From the NCBI RefSeq assembly GCF_001005085.2, contig NZ_LBMU02000100.1:25888-89887 (forward strand): a DNA stretch of 64,000 nt, in the 5' to 3' direction. The DNA is from Streptomyces humi. Lineage in GTDB: Bacteria; Actinomycetota; Actinomycetes; Streptomycetales; Streptomycetaceae. The notes below the pieces were generated by a model. It ran no database searches. It had not been told where the DNA came from and worked only from the letters and a program-made list of their open reading frames with translations. Positions within the stretch are counted from its first letter, which is position 1. Each line of letters begins with the position of its first letter. The translations under genes and the position numbers were made by a program. Below, in pieces: positions 63,191 to 64,000 of the stretch.

Positions 63191-63856
63191 GTGACCGCAC
63201 CGTTGACGCCGCCTCCGCCGCCGCACGACCAGCCCTCGCACCAGGCCTGGCAAGCGCCGCCGCCTGCCGGGGAGGCCGCGGGCGGGTCGGGCGAGTACGG
63301 ACAGGACGGTCCCGGGATGAAGACGGAACTGCGGGAGGCCGCGATCGTCGCGGTCGTGCTGGCGGTCAGCGGTGTGCTGCTGGGGCTGCTGTGGCAGTGG
63401 CTGGCGCCGCACGTGCCGCTGGTCGGGGACCAGTCCGCCAAGGGCTGGGCGGTCTATCTCAAGGACACCGAGGGCGAGCAGGCGGCCGGTGTGGACGGCA
63501 CGTTCACGCTGTTGGCGCTGGCCTTCGGGGCGGTGAGCGCGGTGGCGGTCTTCCTGTGGCGGCGGCGTGGGGGTGTGCCGCTGGTGGTGGCGCTGGGTGT
63601 GGGGGGACTGCTCGCGTCGCTGCTGGCGTGGCGGGTGGGGATGTGGCTGGGGCCTGAGCAGGACGTGATCGCCCATGCCAAGGCCGTGGGGAAGGGCGTG
63701 ACGTTCTCGGCGCCGCTGAAGCTCGGGGCGAAGGGGGCGTTGCTGGCGTGGTCGCTGGCGGCGTTGCTGGTGCACCTGGGGCTGACGGCGCTGTTCGGTC
63801 CCCGCGACCCCGAGCTCCCTTACGAGGACGGCCCGCACGCGACCCCACCGGCGTAG
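63191..63856 (+). CDS. Small membrane protein, DUF2567-like
   Basis: 221 residues. A Pro-rich N-terminus (TPPPPPHDQPSHQAWQAPPP) precedes about four hydrophobic segments (AAIVAVVLAVSGVLLGLLWQWL, TFTLLALAFGAVSAVAVFLW, PLVVALGVGGLLASLLAW, GALLAWSLAALLVHLGLTAL). The order of helices and the LLWQWLAP and EGEQAAGVDGTF blocks suggest the DUF2567 family of actinobacteria, a call from memory with moderate doubt. Function unknown. GTG 63191 is 6 nt after CACGAT and may be leaderless. Confidence 0.65.
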   Translation: MTAPLTPPPPPHDQPSHQAWQAPPPAGEAAGGSGEYGQDGPGMKTELREAAIVAVVLAVSGVLLGLLWQWLAPHVPLVGDQSAKGWAVYLKDTEGEQAAGVDGTFTLLALAFGAVSAVAVFLWRRRGGVPLVVALGVGGLLASLLAWRVGMWLGPEQDVIAHAKAVGKGVTFSAPLKLGAKGALLAWSLAALLVHLGLTALFGPRDPELPYEDGPHATPPA

Positions 63857-64000
63857 CGTTCCTCCGCCCCCGCCGCCCCTACCCGTCCCGTCCTCCAGGG
63901 GAACGCCCCTTCGACCCCCTCCCAGTGGCTGCCGCCCACGCATCGCCCCGAACGGCCCCGCCTTCAAACACCGGCCGACCTGAGAGGCGCTTGACGGGTG
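63857..64000. other. Right-hand window end, nothing recognised
   Basis: 144 bp after the last gene. GC-rich, no convincing gene, terminator or promoter seen; a neighbouring gene may begin beyond the edge. Confidence 0.4.

Overview
The window is a GC-rich stretch of actinobacterial chromosome, almost certainly Streptomyces. The evidence is strong third-position GC, many GTG and a few TTG starts, several leaderless promoters (TAnnnT ending 6-8 nt before a start codon), and a complete actinobacterial division and cell-wall (dcw) cluster ending in sepF-ylmG-divIVA followed by an ileS with a T-box leader. From memory, the order metF ... moxR ... rsmH-ftsL-ftsI-murE-murF-mraY-murD-ftsW-murG-ftsQ-ftsZ-pgeF-yggS-sepF-ylmG-divIVA-ileS-traR/dksA-lspA-rluD ... 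phoD ... dnaE matches the SCO2060-SCO2110 region of S. coelicolor. No insertion sequence, prophage, CRISPR array or tRNA gene was seen.

Region 1 (1-6.0 kb): the start of a thiamine operon on the minus strand (TPP riboswitch, thiO, then thiS cut by the window edge), a flavin-dependent reductase, an Rv2175c-type DNA-binding protein, thiE, metF and a membrane protein with a long Tyr/Gln/Gly-rich tail. Region 2 (6.0-14.8 kb): a minus-strand CrtI-like oxidoreductase and a DUF4126 membrane protein; then an apparent three-gene unit of ABC-type ATPase, YhgE/Pip-type membrane protein and TetR regulator, read from a promoter that carries a 30-bp near-perfect palindrome; then a SAV_6107-type HEPN protein, a methyltransferase and a DUF3040 protein. 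Region 3 (14.9-20.6 kb): a coupled MoxR ATPase - DUF58 - transglutaminase operon and a beta-carbonic anhydrase.

Region 4 (20.8-38.9 kb): the dcw cluster, all on the plus strand and tightly packed, often with 4-nt ATGA/GTGA overlaps. It encodes the cytoplasmic steps of peptidoglycan precursor synthesis (MurE, MurF, MurD), the lipid steps (MraY, MurG), the septal synthase (FtsW, FtsI), the divisome (FtsL, FtsQ, FtsZ, SepF) and the polar growth scaffold DivIVA. murC, ddl, ftsA and mraZ are not present here. The one large gap in the run is the ftsQ-ftsZ intergenic region, which carries promoter-like sequences and an inverted repeat. divIVA ends at a strong terminator, followed by a 65-bp tandem repeat array.

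Region 5 (39.3-50 kb): T-box controlled ileS (minus), then plus-strand TraR/DksA-type zinc-finger protein with a Lys/Ala-rich N-terminus, lspA, an RluA-family pseudouridine synthase, a GNAT acetyltransferase, a Na+/H+ antiporter and a short-chain dehydrogenase, and a minus-strand MscS channel. Region 6 (50-64 kb): a small alpha/beta hydrolase, Tat-exported PhoD phosphatase, a membrane-anchored DsbA-like thioredoxin, an unrecognised membrane protein, DUF2252, the replicative polymerase dnaE, a 59-aa basic protein, a NYN-domain protein, an ABC-2 exporter pair and a small membrane protein. Most of the window is core chromosome. The parts most worth a second look are the TetR/ABC/YhgE unit with its palindrome, the tandem repeats, the regulatory leaders and the unannotated small ORFs.
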